NCBI GenBank assembly: GCA_965224575.1
Contig: CBDCZQ010000001.1
Coordinates: forward strand, 1 to 64,000
From: QPIN01 sp965224575
GTDB taxonomy: Bacteria > Pseudomonadota > Gammaproteobacteria > Methylococcales > Methylomonadaceae
Direction: 5' to 3'
Length of the DNA: 64,000 nt
Shown piece by piece: positions 12,294-20,690 of this stretch; the first letter of the stretch is position 1; each line of letters begins with the position of its first letter. The notes under the pieces were generated by a model. That model worked only from the letters and a program-made list of their open reading frames with translations, was not told the DNA's origin and ran no database searches. The position numbers were made by a program, and so were the translations under genes.

Positions 12294-13529
12294 TTAAAAT
12301 TGTAACGACTGATTTAAGTTTCTAACATCTGTAGTAGAAATGGAGCCATCATTAATGGTGATGAGTGAATCGGTAGATGCTGATGTGTCCTCATAAATAA
12401 CAACTAACGATGCCCCTTGGTAATCATCGTTACCCAGAAGGGTTGCTCCACTTAAAGTATACGAGCCGTTGCCTGTAACAAGTGAAGACACATCGCCACG
12501 AAAAGTCACAACGCCATTGGATCCCCAGCTCGGATCATCCGAAGAACCTATCTGGGTCAATGTATATCCAGTGGTAGTTGTGCCATCATAGAGGTTGAAG
12601 CCACTATCCAGTGTGCCATTATCTAGTTCGTTTACATAAAGAAAAGCATCTTTGACAGTTGCACCCGCTGGGATTCCTGTGATATTAAAAGTAGGTGTTA
12701 AGGTTCCCCCACTAAAAGCAGCATTAGATCGCATACCAGCCGTGTCAGTAACTATGCCACCGCCTTGAACTTGTTGAGAATAGGAGGGTGTTAATGCATT
12801 TGTCGCAAATACGCCTAACCAGTCCTGCTGAGAACTAGTGCTAACAGCTAAATCTGTTTCGATGGTACCTGACTTGTACTCAAGCTCCCAGTCGCCACCT
12901 AGAATTGTGTTACCTGTCAAATCATCTGATGCAGCAACATCAGTTTGAGTTAGTAGACTTAAATCATTAACTAAACTTTTCCCTATTTCAGTTTCAGCTA
13001 GATCACAACCATAAATTAAAATATCACCAGATTCAGTAAAGGAATCTGCCCATAATGTAATCGCTAGTTGATTTTCTACAAGGGTACTAGCATTTAGATT
13101 GGCATTCCCCAGTTGGATGCTACCATCCTCACCATGTGAAATAATGTGAATAGCACTTATCTCATCATGATTTAGCAAAGTATCAGAAATTTGTTCTATA
13201 CCATTCTGATGACTATCCAGTAAAACTACTTCAATATGACGGGTGCTGTCAGTATTGTTAACAATATCATCAACTAATGTTTGATAACCTTCTACACCGG
13301 TATCAACAAATACAATCTCGTGAACTTTTTGTTCTGAAGCGGTTGATAGTAGTTCTGCCTGAGTGCTTGTTTGATCCGAATCTGAATCAATATCAATATA
13401 AGTAGCGAGAGCAGGTTCTAATTCAGTGGTAATAAGCCCTTCTATTCCGCCAGAAAAGAGCACTCGTGGCTCTAGTTCTTCTAATATAAATTTAGAACTT
13501 TTTTTATGATTGTTTCTACATTTTTTCAT
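12294..13529 (-). CDS. N-terminal fragment of giant adhesin: LEPR motif and DUF4347 domain
   Basis: This 411-codon open frame is the 5' part of the giant gene. Residues about 18-30 hold the LEPR-type motif that precedes many DUF4347 proteins and may act in export or anchoring. Residues about 70-238 match DUF4347 (EIVFVDTGVEGY, IHIISHGEDGSIQLG, ILIYGCDLAETEIG, DWELEY). Residues about 240-411 look like a DUF3344-type beta domain (AGATVKDAFLYV, GASLVVIYEDTS). The frame stops at TAA within a TTTT run. Dropping one T continues as NGGNPIGQSFSNATLTLVAFDGQ-like sequence, so the stop is an indel artefact or a mutation, not the natural end. It is transcribed divergently from the lexA-like gene across a 360-bp spacer. 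Confidence 0.8.
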   Translation of the reverse strand: MKKCRNNHKKSSKFILEELEPRVLFSGGIEGLITTELEPALATYIDIDSDSDQTSTQAELLSTASEQKVHEIVFVDTGVEGYQTLVDDIVNNTDSTRHIEVVLLDSHQNGIEQISDTLLNHDEISAIHIISHGEDGSIQLGNANLNASTLVENQLAITLWADSFTESGDILIYGCDLAETEIGKSLVNDLSLLTQTDVAASDDLTGNTILGGDWELEYKSGTIETDLAVSTSSQQDWLGVFATNALTPSYSQQVQGGGIVTDTAGMRSNAAFSGGTLTPTFNITGIPAGATVKDAFLYVNELDNGTLDSGFNLYDGTTTTGYTLTQIGSSDDPSWGSNGVVTFRGDVSSLVTGNGSYTLSGATLLGNDDYQGASLVVIYEDTSASTDSLITINDGSISTTDVRNLNQSLQF

Positions 13530-13836
13530 AATAAATAGTGCTTTAAGTGCTTAATCCTGGTTTATTTGTAGACGCATTGAAATTAAAAGTGTGAACTTAA
13601 AACTGGAAATCAATGACGGAACTAGGGAGAAGTATAGTTGACTATTAACTATTTATATGTGAGGTGAGTAAAAAATATGAAAAGGTGACAAGCTATGAAT
13701 AGCAAGACTTTAAGGTGAATGGCTAACTTATTAAATTATAAAAAAAATAAAAGTTCAAGATTAGAAAATAGCCTGAAAAAGTAGAGAATTAAAAAGAATA
13801 TTTCTGTTTTAGAGAAGGAATGTTAAATAAACACTT

Positions 13837-13851
13837 GTTCTCTTTACGTTC
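13837..13851 (+). promoter_or_regulatory. possible LexA-type operator GTTC-N7-GTTC
   Basis: Direct repeat GTTC-TCTTTAC-GTTC lies 39 bp upstream of the lexA-like start, and a GAGAAC follows at 13879-13884. GTTC-N7-GTTC is the known operator shape of alphaproteobacterial LexA, whereas most gammaproteobacterial LexA boxes are CTG-N10-CAG. The site is therefore a suggestion only. It lies in the spacer shared with the divergent adhesin gene. The rest of the spacer (13530-13889) is AT-rich with no recognisable gene. Confidence 0.3.
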
Positions 13852-13889
13852 TTGTTGTATTATTAATAAAAACAAATAGAGAACTAAAG

Positions 13890-14536
13890 ATGTTGGGTAA
13901 TCATAATTTAACTAGAAAACAATCGGAAATATTTGATTTTTTAATTGAAAATAGAAATCATTTTATTTTGCCACCCACTTTGGATGAATTATGTACTGCG
14001 ATGGGGCTTAAATCCAGAGGATCTTGCATAAGCATATTCAAGGGCTTATTAATGCTGGTTTAGTTGAAGCATCAAACCGAAAACAACGCGGCGTTCGGTT
14101 AACAGAACAAGCACTTTTAAGTACAGAAACTAAAGAAATCAACCATATTGATGAACAGGATAATATTCCCTTTGTAGGAATGATTGCAGCAGGAGTACCC
14201 ATTGAAGCGTTGGAGAATATAAGCTATATGCGTATTCCCGATGAAATTAAATCAGAAAATTCCTGTTATATATTGCAAGTGAAAGGGGATTCAATGATAG
14301 ACGATGGTATTTTTGATGGCGACTGGGTGATTATTGAACAACGCAGTCATGCTAGAAATGGAGAAATTGTTGTTGCATTAGTAGATAAAACGGATGCAAC
14401 CCTAAAGTATATTGAACAATATCCACATGAAACAGTTTTAGTTCCAGCTAATAATAATATGAAACCGATGCGTTTTAAACCACAGCAGGTTGAAATTCAA
14501 GGTGTTTTAGTTGGGCAAATGAGAAGTTATAAATAA
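13890..14536 (+). pseudogene. lexA: LexA-like SOS repressor, frameshifted near codon 45
   Basis: LexA represses DNA-damage genes and cleaves itself with RecA help. The N-terminal frame from ATG 13890 gives the winged-helix part (LTRKQSEIFDFLIENR, PPTLDELCTAMGLKSRGS). The sequence then continues in the next frame from 14024 (LHKHIQGLINAGLVEASNRKQRGVRLTE). One base is missing near 14022-14024; restoring it gives a protein of about 215 residues, normal for LexA. The C-terminal S24 domain is complete: AG cleavage site in GMIAAGVP, catalytic Ser in VKGDSMIDDG and Lys in DATLKYI. As written, only the 170-residue C-terminal frame could be made. A short membrane protein gene follows at once. This is either a sequence error or a second, dead LexA copy. 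Confidence 0.8.
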
Positions 14537-14549
14537 AAAAAGAGAGGAG

Positions 14550-14717
14550 ATGACTATGATGACACCCATTCATATGCAAGACCAAATCCATAACCGTATT
14601 GAAGAGTTAATGAATGAAAAAACAGAGTTAGAACCCCATGACTGGGATGAGGTTTTTCAAAATGTAGCCACGTTGTCTTTAATTGTTTTATTTATGACAC
14701 TTGGCTTAAATTGGTAA
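14550..14717 (+). CDS. small membrane protein (55 aa), unknown function
   Basis: A short open frame starts 13 bp after the lexA-like stop with a strong GAGAGGAGA ribosome-binding stretch overlapping the ATG. The product begins MTMMTPIHMQDQIHNR, has an acidic middle (NEKTELEPHDWDEVF) and a hydrophobic C-terminal segment (VATLSLIVLFMTLGL) that could be a tail-anchor helix. I recognise no family. Its position and spacing suggest co-transcription with the lexA-like gene. The coding case rests on the ribosome-binding site, the position and an amphipathic-then-hydrophobic composition. Confidence 0.5.
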   Translation: MTMMTPIHMQDQIHNRIEELMNEKTELEPHDWDEVFQNVATLSLIVLFMTLGLNW

Positions 14718-14721
14718 TACC

Positions 14722-14879
14722 GTAGGTTGGGCTGTCGTCTTTTTGGCAACCCAACAAAGATAATGGCACAAATGTTAGGTTAACGAAAGAGCCGTTAGCC
14801 TAACCTACGGATGAGGGCTCAAGCCAATAAATTGTTCTGTGAAAGGCCAATCAACTAAATGTTGGGTGGCAGCCCAACC
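14722..14879. repeat. cluster of intergenic palindromic repeats (families A and B)
   Basis: Three hairpin-forming units lie between convergent genes: TAGGTTGGGCTGTCG...GGCAACCCAAC (14722-14755, family B), TGTTAGGTTAACG...CGTTAGCCTAACCTACG (14773-14810, family A) and a half unit GTTGGGTGGCAGCCCAACC (14860-14879). Related units occur at 17124, 36129, 36182 and 39432. They probably also act as bidirectional terminators. Confidence 0.75.
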
Positions 14880-14886
14880 TTATATT

Positions 14887-17025
14887 TTAAAATTCAGCAG
14901 AGAACCCTATTGCTCGTGATGAATTTTCATTTTTAAAATTTACTTCTTGTTGAAGTTCTTTTACAAATAATTCTACATTATCAAGTTCATCTAACAGTGT
15001 TAGTTTTCGTTTTATTGTAGCAAAGTCACCTGGGGTCAGTAATTGTATGGCGGCTAATTGCTTTTTAATTTTTGCTTTTTTATTGGAAGATAAATTACTA
15101 ACGGCTTCATCTAAGAAACCTTTTAATAATGACCAGGCTTGTTCACTTTTTAAATAAGTAAATTCAAGTTTAAAGTCAAACCGTCTTAAAGCCGCTGTAT
15201 CTAAATCATTCATTAGATTTGTTGAGCAGATAAAAATCCCATCAAAGTTTTCCATTTGCACTAATAATTCATTAACTTGAGTAGTTTCCCAGCTATGTTG
15301 ACTGTTTTTTCTATCACGTAAAAAACTATCTGCTTCATCAAGTAGCAACAAACCTTTTTCTTTAGTTGCCTGTTCAAATATGTTGGCAATATTTTTTTCT
15401 GTATTACCAAGATAACAGTCGATAATATCGGATGCGCGTTTTGCGATTAGGGGAATTTCCAGATAATCAGCTAGGTACCTTGCATAGGCACTTTTACCCG
15501 TGCCTGGAGGCCCATAAAAACAAAGCCTTCCTGTACGAGAATTTTTTAAACCCTTTGAAATTTTATCTAAGGGTGCTTTAGTGTTGATTAAGCTAGGATC
15601 ATAAAAACTTGATGTTACAGGACTGATCGCTAGGTGTTTATGCCCCATTGCCTTAAGTGTGCTGCTAATGATTTTTTCTAAATGATCTTCAATTAAATCA
15701 GCTTTTGATTCACCAATAATTGTATTAACTTTAGTTGCACGGTTAATAATGGCAGGTGGAAGGTGTTCCAAGTGAGACATTCGGTCAATCCATTTATCAC
15801 TTACATTTGTATTTTTAAGTGATTCAGTGAGCATTTTTTTTCTAACAGAATGAGGCGGTACAGGTAATTCAAAAACTAAATCAAAACGTCGTAAAAAAGC
15901 TTCATCCATTGTTGTTATGTTATTAGATATCCAAAAAGTAGGGACAGCATTGTTTTCTAATAACTGGTTAATCCAGCCTTTGTTAGTAGTTGAACTTCTG
16001 CTGTTACCTCCCATTAGTTGAGAAAACATATCAGTCTGAAATAAGTCTTCTATTTCATCAAATAAAAGAGCTTGTTTCGATCCTTTTTCCAAAAGTTTCT
16101 GGGCTAATTGACAGGCCGTTACACGTTCTTTCCCCGATAAAATATCGCCTTCTGCATCCTCAACGCTAATTTCATAAAGTTTAATTTTTAGTTCTTTGAC
16201 CAGTGTGCGCACCCATTGGGTTTTACCTGTACCAGGTGGGCCATAAATTAGGATGTTAGCGCCTTTTATTTTATCTTTACAAACAACCTGAATGTATTTA
16301 GATAAACGAGTGTAGTCTTTTTCAATATGATTAAAATGTTGAGGCATTAATAATGCCTTAGGTGCCGGCATGATAAAGTCAGAAAATAAAGATTCTATGG
16401 TTTGTTGTGGTGTATCTAAAGCGTTACAAAAGCTTTTTAATAGATCAAATTTTTGGTCAACTTCTCGGCTTGGAGTATGTAATTTTAATAAACCTGATTG
16501 ATTTAATAACCCTTCTTTATTTAATACGTCAGTAATTTGTTTAGTGGTGACATTAAGCACATTGGCTAAAAATGGATAAAAATCTCTATTACTGAGCGAG
16601 CCATATGAGTCATAGCAATTTCCATAAGCACTATCCAACTCTATTAAAGTTGCAAAAAGTATAATATTTGTTTCTATTTCGCTTAAACCAAAATGTTGGT
16701 TTATTTGCTCCAGATTCGTAAACAAAGGGCCTTGACGTTTAATATTCGTTTCTACTAAATGTTTTGCTTGTTTTTTTATTGTTTTATATAAAGTAGAAGG
16801 TTTTTTATCTTCAAACTGGTTTTCTTCCAGTTCCAATAAATCAGGGATTTCATCCTGATGAAACCTTTCTTTAGCAAGACGTTTAGCACCATTACAAAAT
16901 AACAGACTTCTACAAAACCAGACTTGTTTGAGCTGACGAATGCAGAGGTCATCATCTGAAAGGGTATTTTTATTAGGCGATGTTGATGGTGTTGGGTTAA
17001 GTGTTAAGGAATTTGGTTTAGCCAT
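14887..17025 (-). CDS. AAA+ ATPase with two ATPase domains
   Basis: A protein of about 712 residues (Met at 17025 preferred over 17031). It has an N-terminal helical region and two AAA+ modules. Module 1 has Walker A GPPGTGKT (about residue 265), Walker B ALLFDEIEDLF, sensor ISNN and Arg finger RRFDLVFELP. Module 2 has GPPGTGKS (about 505), LLLLDEADSFL, STNL and RRFDFKLEF. Both modules keep key residues, so both should hydrolyse ATP. The Cdc48-like tandem layout suggests remodelling or unfolding of a protein partner. No substrate is indicated: neighbours are palindromic repeats on both sides and a DUF2380-like gene upstream. No close named family is recognised. Confidence 0.8.
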   Translation of the reverse strand: MAKPNSLTLNPTPSTSPNKNTLSDDDLCIRQLKQVWFCRSLLFCNGAKRLAKERFHQDEIPDLLELEENQFEDKKPSTLYKTIKKQAKHLVETNIKRQGPLFTNLEQINQHFGLSEIETNIILFATLIELDSAYGNCYDSYGSLSNRDFYPFLANVLNVTTKQITDVLNKEGLLNQSGLLKLHTPSREVDQKFDLLKSFCNALDTPQQTIESLFSDFIMPAPKALLMPQHFNHIEKDYTRLSKYIQVVCKDKIKGANILIYGPPGTGKTQWVRTLVKELKIKLYEISVEDAEGDILSGKERVTACQLAQKLLEKGSKQALLFDEIEDLFQTDMFSQLMGGNSRSSTTNKGWINQLLENNAVPTFWISNNITTMDEAFLRRFDLVFELPVPPHSVRKKMLTESLKNTNVSDKWIDRMSHLEHLPPAIINRATKVNTIIGESKADLIEDHLEKIISSTLKAMGHKHLAISPVTSSFYDPSLINTKAPLDKISKGLKNSRTGRLCFYGPPGTGKSAYARYLADYLEIPLIAKRASDIIDCYLGNTEKNIANIFEQATKEKGLLLLDEADSFLRDRKNSQHSWETTQVNELLVQMENFDGIFICSTNLMNDLDTAALRRFDFKLEFTYLKSEQAWSLLKGFLDEAVSNLSSNKKAKIKKQLAAIQLLTPGDFATIKRKLTLLDELDNVELFVKELQQEVNFKNENSSRAIGFSAEF

Positions 17026-17123
17026 GAACAACCTCTGAAAGTTTAAAATTTTGATGTTTATGAATAATATTTAGAGCTATTATTATAAAGTTATTGCAAC
17101 CCAAATTATCCATGAATAAAAAA

Positions 17124-17159
17124 TGTTAGGTTAACGGTAGAGCTGTTAGCCTAACCTAC
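17124..17159. repeat. palindromic repeat, family A
   Basis: TGTTAGGTTAACGGTAGAGC followed by TGTTAGCCTAACCTAC forms a hairpin between two co-directional minus-strand genes. Same family as 14773-14810, 36129-36164 and 39432-39468. Confidence 0.75.
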
Positions 17160-17178
17160 AAAAAAACTATTTTTTAAA

Positions 17179-17724
17179 TCACGGTTTACGTTTTTTTGGC
17201 GGCGGTGGAGTATATTTATTATCCAGTGTTTTATCTATTTTAACGGCTAGGCTTTCAACCGTTTTAATAGTTAGTTTTATATTGGGTCCTTTAGCTTCGG
17301 AAATATAGTTACCAATCAATTTGGCGTCATTCACTCTAATTAAATGCCCCATTAAATAAGCAAATAAAAAACTGGGTTTGTGAAGTCTACCCACTAGTAC
17401 ATAATCAGCACCCGATTCCTTACCTAAGCTAGCTGCTACATCATGATGGTTAAATAAATACCCAACGCCACTGGTCGCGAGTTTTTGTTTGTCAGGTTCA
17501 ATATTAATAATGACATAATTGGCTTTTTCAAGTTCTGCTTCTAATAAAGGTTTTATGGAAGCAGTGCGCTTAAGTTCAGCAGGTATTCGAGGCTTTAAAG
17601 TTAAGTCTTTAAGTTCAAAATCAAGAATTGCAATTTTAGTCTCAGCGAAAGCGCTTAAACTTAGTAAAGATAAAATAATTAGACTATATGTATTCAAATA
17701 TCTCAGTTTTTTAGTAAATAACAT
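17179..17724 (-). CDS. DUF2380/DUF3280-like exported protein
   Basis: A 181-residue protein with a clear signal peptide (hydrophobic LIILSLLSLSAFA, then AETKIAILDFELKDL). KIAILDFELKD and the later SGADYVLVGRLHKPSF match the DUF2380/DUF3280 family of secreted proteins related to TolB-N-like folds. It ends in a Pro/Lys-rich tail (TPPPPKKRKP). Biochemical role is unknown. It lies just downstream of the membrane-anchored unknown gene with an 8-bp gap, so the two are likely co-transcribed and may act together in the envelope. Confidence 0.7.
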   Translation of the reverse strand: MLFTKKLRYLNTYSLIILSLLSLSAFAETKIAILDFELKDLTLKPRIPAELKRTASIKPLLEAELEKANYVIINIEPDKQKLATSGVGYLFNHHDVAASLGKESGADYVLVGRLHKPSFLFAYLMGHLIRVNDAKLIGNYISEAKGPNIKLTIKTVESLAVKIDKTLDNKYTPPPPKKRKP

Positions 17725-17732
17725 CGTCTCGA

Positions 17733-19010
17733 TTAGTGATAAATTGCAAGGGCAGAGATACGATCATCAATTTTCTTTAACATCTTCTTATATTTGCTAC
17801 TAGAAACTGACTCAAATCGTTTTTTAAATTCTTTATCACTCATTTTTTCGGGCAGGTCTCTTACCTCGGGCATAAATGAGGTGTAGTCTTTAATGCCAGC
17901 AATTCTTCTCTGCAGTTCTCTTGCATTTTTAGGGGAAGACGTGGCTATTCTACCAAATTTTAGTCCAGCTCTATCACCCGCAAGATCAATAAAACTAAAC
18001 CCACTTCCCGTTTTTGCATCACTTAGTTCTTTTTGTTGGCCTAATTTATTGGCAAGCGTTTCTGCTCCTGCTGCTGAAAGTACGGCAGAAACCATAAAAT
18101 GTTTTGCCATATCAGGGCTTTTATAAAGAGAGGCAGGATAGTTTTTATTGGTTGATGGGCTAATATCAAAAGGGATATAGGCTTTAATTTCACTTTTATT
18201 AACATAGGTACTAATAGCAATTAGGACGGCACGGTTTTCTGATATTGCCGTAGCAATAGATGACCTAAGATATGCTTGTTTAAATAAGGGTTGAAACAGC
18301 TCAGCTAAGGATAAGCGCCATTTAGGGTCGTGTTTAGCAATAATATGGGTGATTTGTTGTTGATAAAAAATAACAGATTGCACGTTTTTATTATTGAGAC
18401 TTAATTTAGTTTTTAAATCTAAGTCAGCGAGAGGAAGATAATCAATAGCTAAAAAGCGATCACTACTAATTTGTATATCTTTTGTGTGCTGTGCTGCAAG
18501 GTGATAATACTCTTTTAACGGGGTATAGTTGATAAACTTTTCAAGAATTAAGCCTGCAAATTGGTCTGCTATGTTTAGACTACCAATTTTTAGCTGATTG
18601 ATAACCGGATAACCATCTTGTTTTGTTAATTTAAAGCTAAAATTAAGATACTTTCTAAAGTAATGATGGTTTAGTAATAATGCGATTTTAAAGTCTAGTT
18701 GCTGTTGTTCAATGGTAATTTTAGAGGTGCTATGAATATAGTAATTTAATAGATAATTTAGGCCAATATTCAGTTCTTTTTCACTAAATTTTATAGTTTT
18801 TTGTTTCTTTGATTGTGAATTTTTAACGATGTTTAGAATGTTTTCAATATCACTATGGGCTAGGTGTAAGTTATGATGTGTAATAGCTGAATTTTCTATA
18901 GTTGAAAATAGAATGAGTACAATTATTAGCACAGGGACTGCTAATAATAAAAATAGTAGCCGTAATGGAGTAAAAAAAGCCCATAAAGAATTTTTCACGC
19001 GATGCTTCAT
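17733..19010 (-). CDS. membrane-anchored protein of unknown function
   Basis: A 425-residue protein with one N-terminal membrane helix (LLFLLLAVPVLIIVLILF, residues about 18-36) and a long soluble part, presumably periplasmic. I do not recognise a named family. The middle is rich in beta-prone sequence with repeated hydrophobic patches. The end (about residues 280-400) has the conserved-looking stretch ASLYKSPDMAKHFMVSAVLS, then SGFSFIDLAGDRAGLKFGRIA. It sits 26 bp after the Ppx/GppA gene and 8 bp before the DUF2380-like gene, so the three probably form one transcript. That is the only functional clue. Confidence 0.7.
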   Translation of the reverse strand: MKHRVKNSLWAFFTPLRLLFLLLAVPVLIIVLILFSTIENSAITHHNLHLAHSDIENILNIVKNSQSKKQKTIKFSEKELNIGLNYLLNYYIHSTSKITIEQQQLDFKIALLLNHHYFRKYLNFSFKLTKQDGYPVINQLKIGSLNIADQFAGLILEKFINYTPLKEYYHLAAQHTKDIQISSDRFLAIDYLPLADLDLKTKLSLNNKNVQSVIFYQQQITHIIAKHDPKWRLSLAELFQPLFKQAYLRSSIATAISENRAVLIAISTYVNKSEIKAYIPFDISPSTNKNYPASLYKSPDMAKHFMVSAVLSAAGAETLANKLGQQKELSDAKTGSGFSFIDLAGDRAGLKFGRIATSSPKNARELQRRIAGIKDYTSFMPEVRDLPEKMSDKEFKKRFESVSSSKYKKMLKKIDDRISALAIYH

Positions 19011-19036
19011 TCCCTTCCTGTTTTCTGCCTTAATCT

Positions 19037-20560
19037 TTAAGTGAATTTTAAGGTATACCCCGCTGAGTTTAAATATTCAGCTTCAATTTCTAGGTCTGCA
19101 TAGGTTAAAGGTGCGTTCTTTAACCAATCATTAGCAAATTGTAGTTTAATTTCAGTAGGTTTGATAGTTATTTTAAACTCTGGTTTTGCTAATGTATGTC
19201 GGTTTCTATGCAAAAGTATTGCAAGGCGAAGGATAATTGCTAGGAAAGGCGTATCTTTGTTCCAAGGGGCAGGAAGCTTTTTAAAACGTGAATTAGAGAA
19301 TTTTTTGCGTTGTGTGCGAACCAGCGTTGAAAGAAGTATTTGGTCCTGTCTAGAGAAGCCTGCAAAGTCTCCATTTTCAATAATATAAGCACTATGTTTG
19401 TGATATTGGTTGTGTGCGATATTTAAACCAATGCCATGTAAACTAACTGCCCAATGTAGAAACTGAGTGATGATTTTACTATTTTCAGTACAGCATTCAC
19501 TATCTAGTTGATTAAGAATATAGTCGACTGTTTTGTTTATGCGGGCTGAATGTTTTATATCTGTATGATAATGCTTTGCAATAGTTTCTACTGTTTTTGA
19601 GCGAATATCGTGATCATATATTCTATTTAATAAATCATGAACTAATCCTTCACGAAGGGCACCATCAGAAACAGTCATTTGTTCAATATCTAGTTTTTGA
19701 AAGGTGGCATAAATAATAGCGACTCCACCGACAAAAACGGGTAGTCTTTCTTCACTTAACTCAGGTAAATTTAATTCATCAACATGATCACATTGGGTGA
19801 TGTGTTCAACTAATTTTTCTAAACCATTTAGCGTAATACCATTATTACTCCACTTAGTTGCAATTAACACTTTATGGATTGAACGTAAACTACCAGATGC
19901 ACCAATAGCCTCATCCCAGTTTTCACTATTAAATTTACGTTGATGAGACCTTAATTTCTGTTGGGCGTAGATGATCGCTTTTTTAAACGCTTTTTTGCTA
20001 ATAACGCCATCTTTAAAAAAAAGATTACTAACAGTTACACAGCCCATATTTAAACTTTCTTTTACGGAAGCAGTATCATTAGTTCCAATAATATATTCTG
20101 TGCTACCACCGCCAATATCCATGACAAAACGTGAGTTGGCATTACTCCCAAGACTATTCGCTACGCCTTGATAAATAAGTCTGGCTTCCTCAATCCCTGC
20201 AATAATCTCAATGGGATGTCCAAGTGCTTTTTCAGCTTTTAAGATAAATTGCCTGGAATTTTTTGCAGTTCGTAGCGTATTGGTACCCACTATTCTGACA
20301 CTGCCCGCAGGAAAATTGCGAACTCGTTGACCAAACTGTTCAAGGCAATCAAGCGCTTTTTGTTGTGTTTTACTATCAATATTTCTATTTTTATCCAGGC
20401 CAGATGCCAAGCGAACCATTTCTTTTAGACGATCAATAGTTCTTAGCTTTCCTTTTTCTACCTTACAAACAATCATATGAAAGCTATTTGACCCAAGGTC
20501 TACGGCTGCAACACTGGTAGGTAATTTATTCGTCACGATTTTTTTCTGTTTTTCAGTCAT
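19037..20560 (-). CDS. ppx: exopolyphosphatase / guanosine pentaphosphate phosphohydrolase (Ppx/GppA)
   Basis: A 507-residue cytoplasmic enzyme of the Ppx/GppA family, which shortens inorganic polyphosphate and/or converts pppGpp to ppGpp. It has the family actin-fold motifs VAAVDLGSNSFHMIV (phosphate loop 1), EIIAGIEEARLIYQGV and FVMDIGGGSTEYIIG (loop 2), plus ASGSLRSI. The C-terminal HD-like part (about 310-500) fits the long form typical of gammaproteobacterial Ppx. It stands first in an apparent operon with two envelope proteins. I cannot separate Ppx from GppA activity by sequence alone; the length favours Ppx. Confidence 0.93.
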   Translation of the reverse strand: MTEKQKKIVTNKLPTSVAAVDLGSNSFHMIVCKVEKGKLRTIDRLKEMVRLASGLDKNRNIDSKTQQKALDCLEQFGQRVRNFPAGSVRIVGTNTLRTAKNSRQFILKAEKALGHPIEIIAGIEEARLIYQGVANSLGSNANSRFVMDIGGGSTEYIIGTNDTASVKESLNMGCVTVSNLFFKDGVISKKAFKKAIIYAQQKLRSHQRKFNSENWDEAIGASGSLRSIHKVLIATKWSNNGITLNGLEKLVEHITQCDHVDELNLPELSEERLPVFVGGVAIIYATFQKLDIEQMTVSDGALREGLVHDLLNRIYDHDIRSKTVETIAKHYHTDIKHSARINKTVDYILNQLDSECCTENSKIITQFLHWAVSLHGIGLNIAHNQYHKHSAYIIENGDFAGFSRQDQILLSTLVRTQRKKFSNSRFKKLPAPWNKDTPFLAIILRLAILLHRNRHTLAKPEFKITIKPTEIKLQFANDWLKNAPLTYADLEIEAEYLNSAGYTLKFT

Positions 20561-20690
20561 TGGTAATAATGTCTTCTTGAGTCCTTTTAAAGGAGTGATT
20601 GAGCGAAGTATAAATTATTTAAACCGTCCATGCCAAGGAACAACGGTTATAATTTAACCCATTTTTTAATTTCCGTTAAGTTTTAGTTTT

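Larger units (their letters stand above)
1..13529 (-). pseudogene. giant multidomain adhesin-like surface protein gene, frameshifted, 3' end outside window
   Basis: One gene reads leftward from ATG at 13529 and runs off the left edge. The protein starts with a short basic stretch and a LEPR-type motif (LEELEPRVLFSG), then a DUF4347 domain, Ig/cadherin-like spacers ending in VNDAP-type linkers, four or five LamG-like domains, a lamin-tail-like domain, an FG-GAP propeller and finally near-identical cadherin repeats. Such proteins in aquatic gammaproteobacteria are secreted or surface adhesins. The reading frame is intact from about 8207 to 1, but from 8.2 to 12.3 kb I find at least ten one-base indels (near 12294, 12235, 10819, 10420, 10160, 10135, 10050, 9450, 8560, 8420, 8208), each restored by adding or removing one base. 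The domains themselves stay recognisable across every break, so the breaks are recent or are sequence errors. The main parts are listed separately below. Confidence 0.85.

Noticed and set aside
14019..14030. Programmed frameshifting in the lexA-like gene
   Set aside because: No slippery heptamer or following hairpin is seen; a missing base is simpler, and the same kind of defect occurs in other genes.
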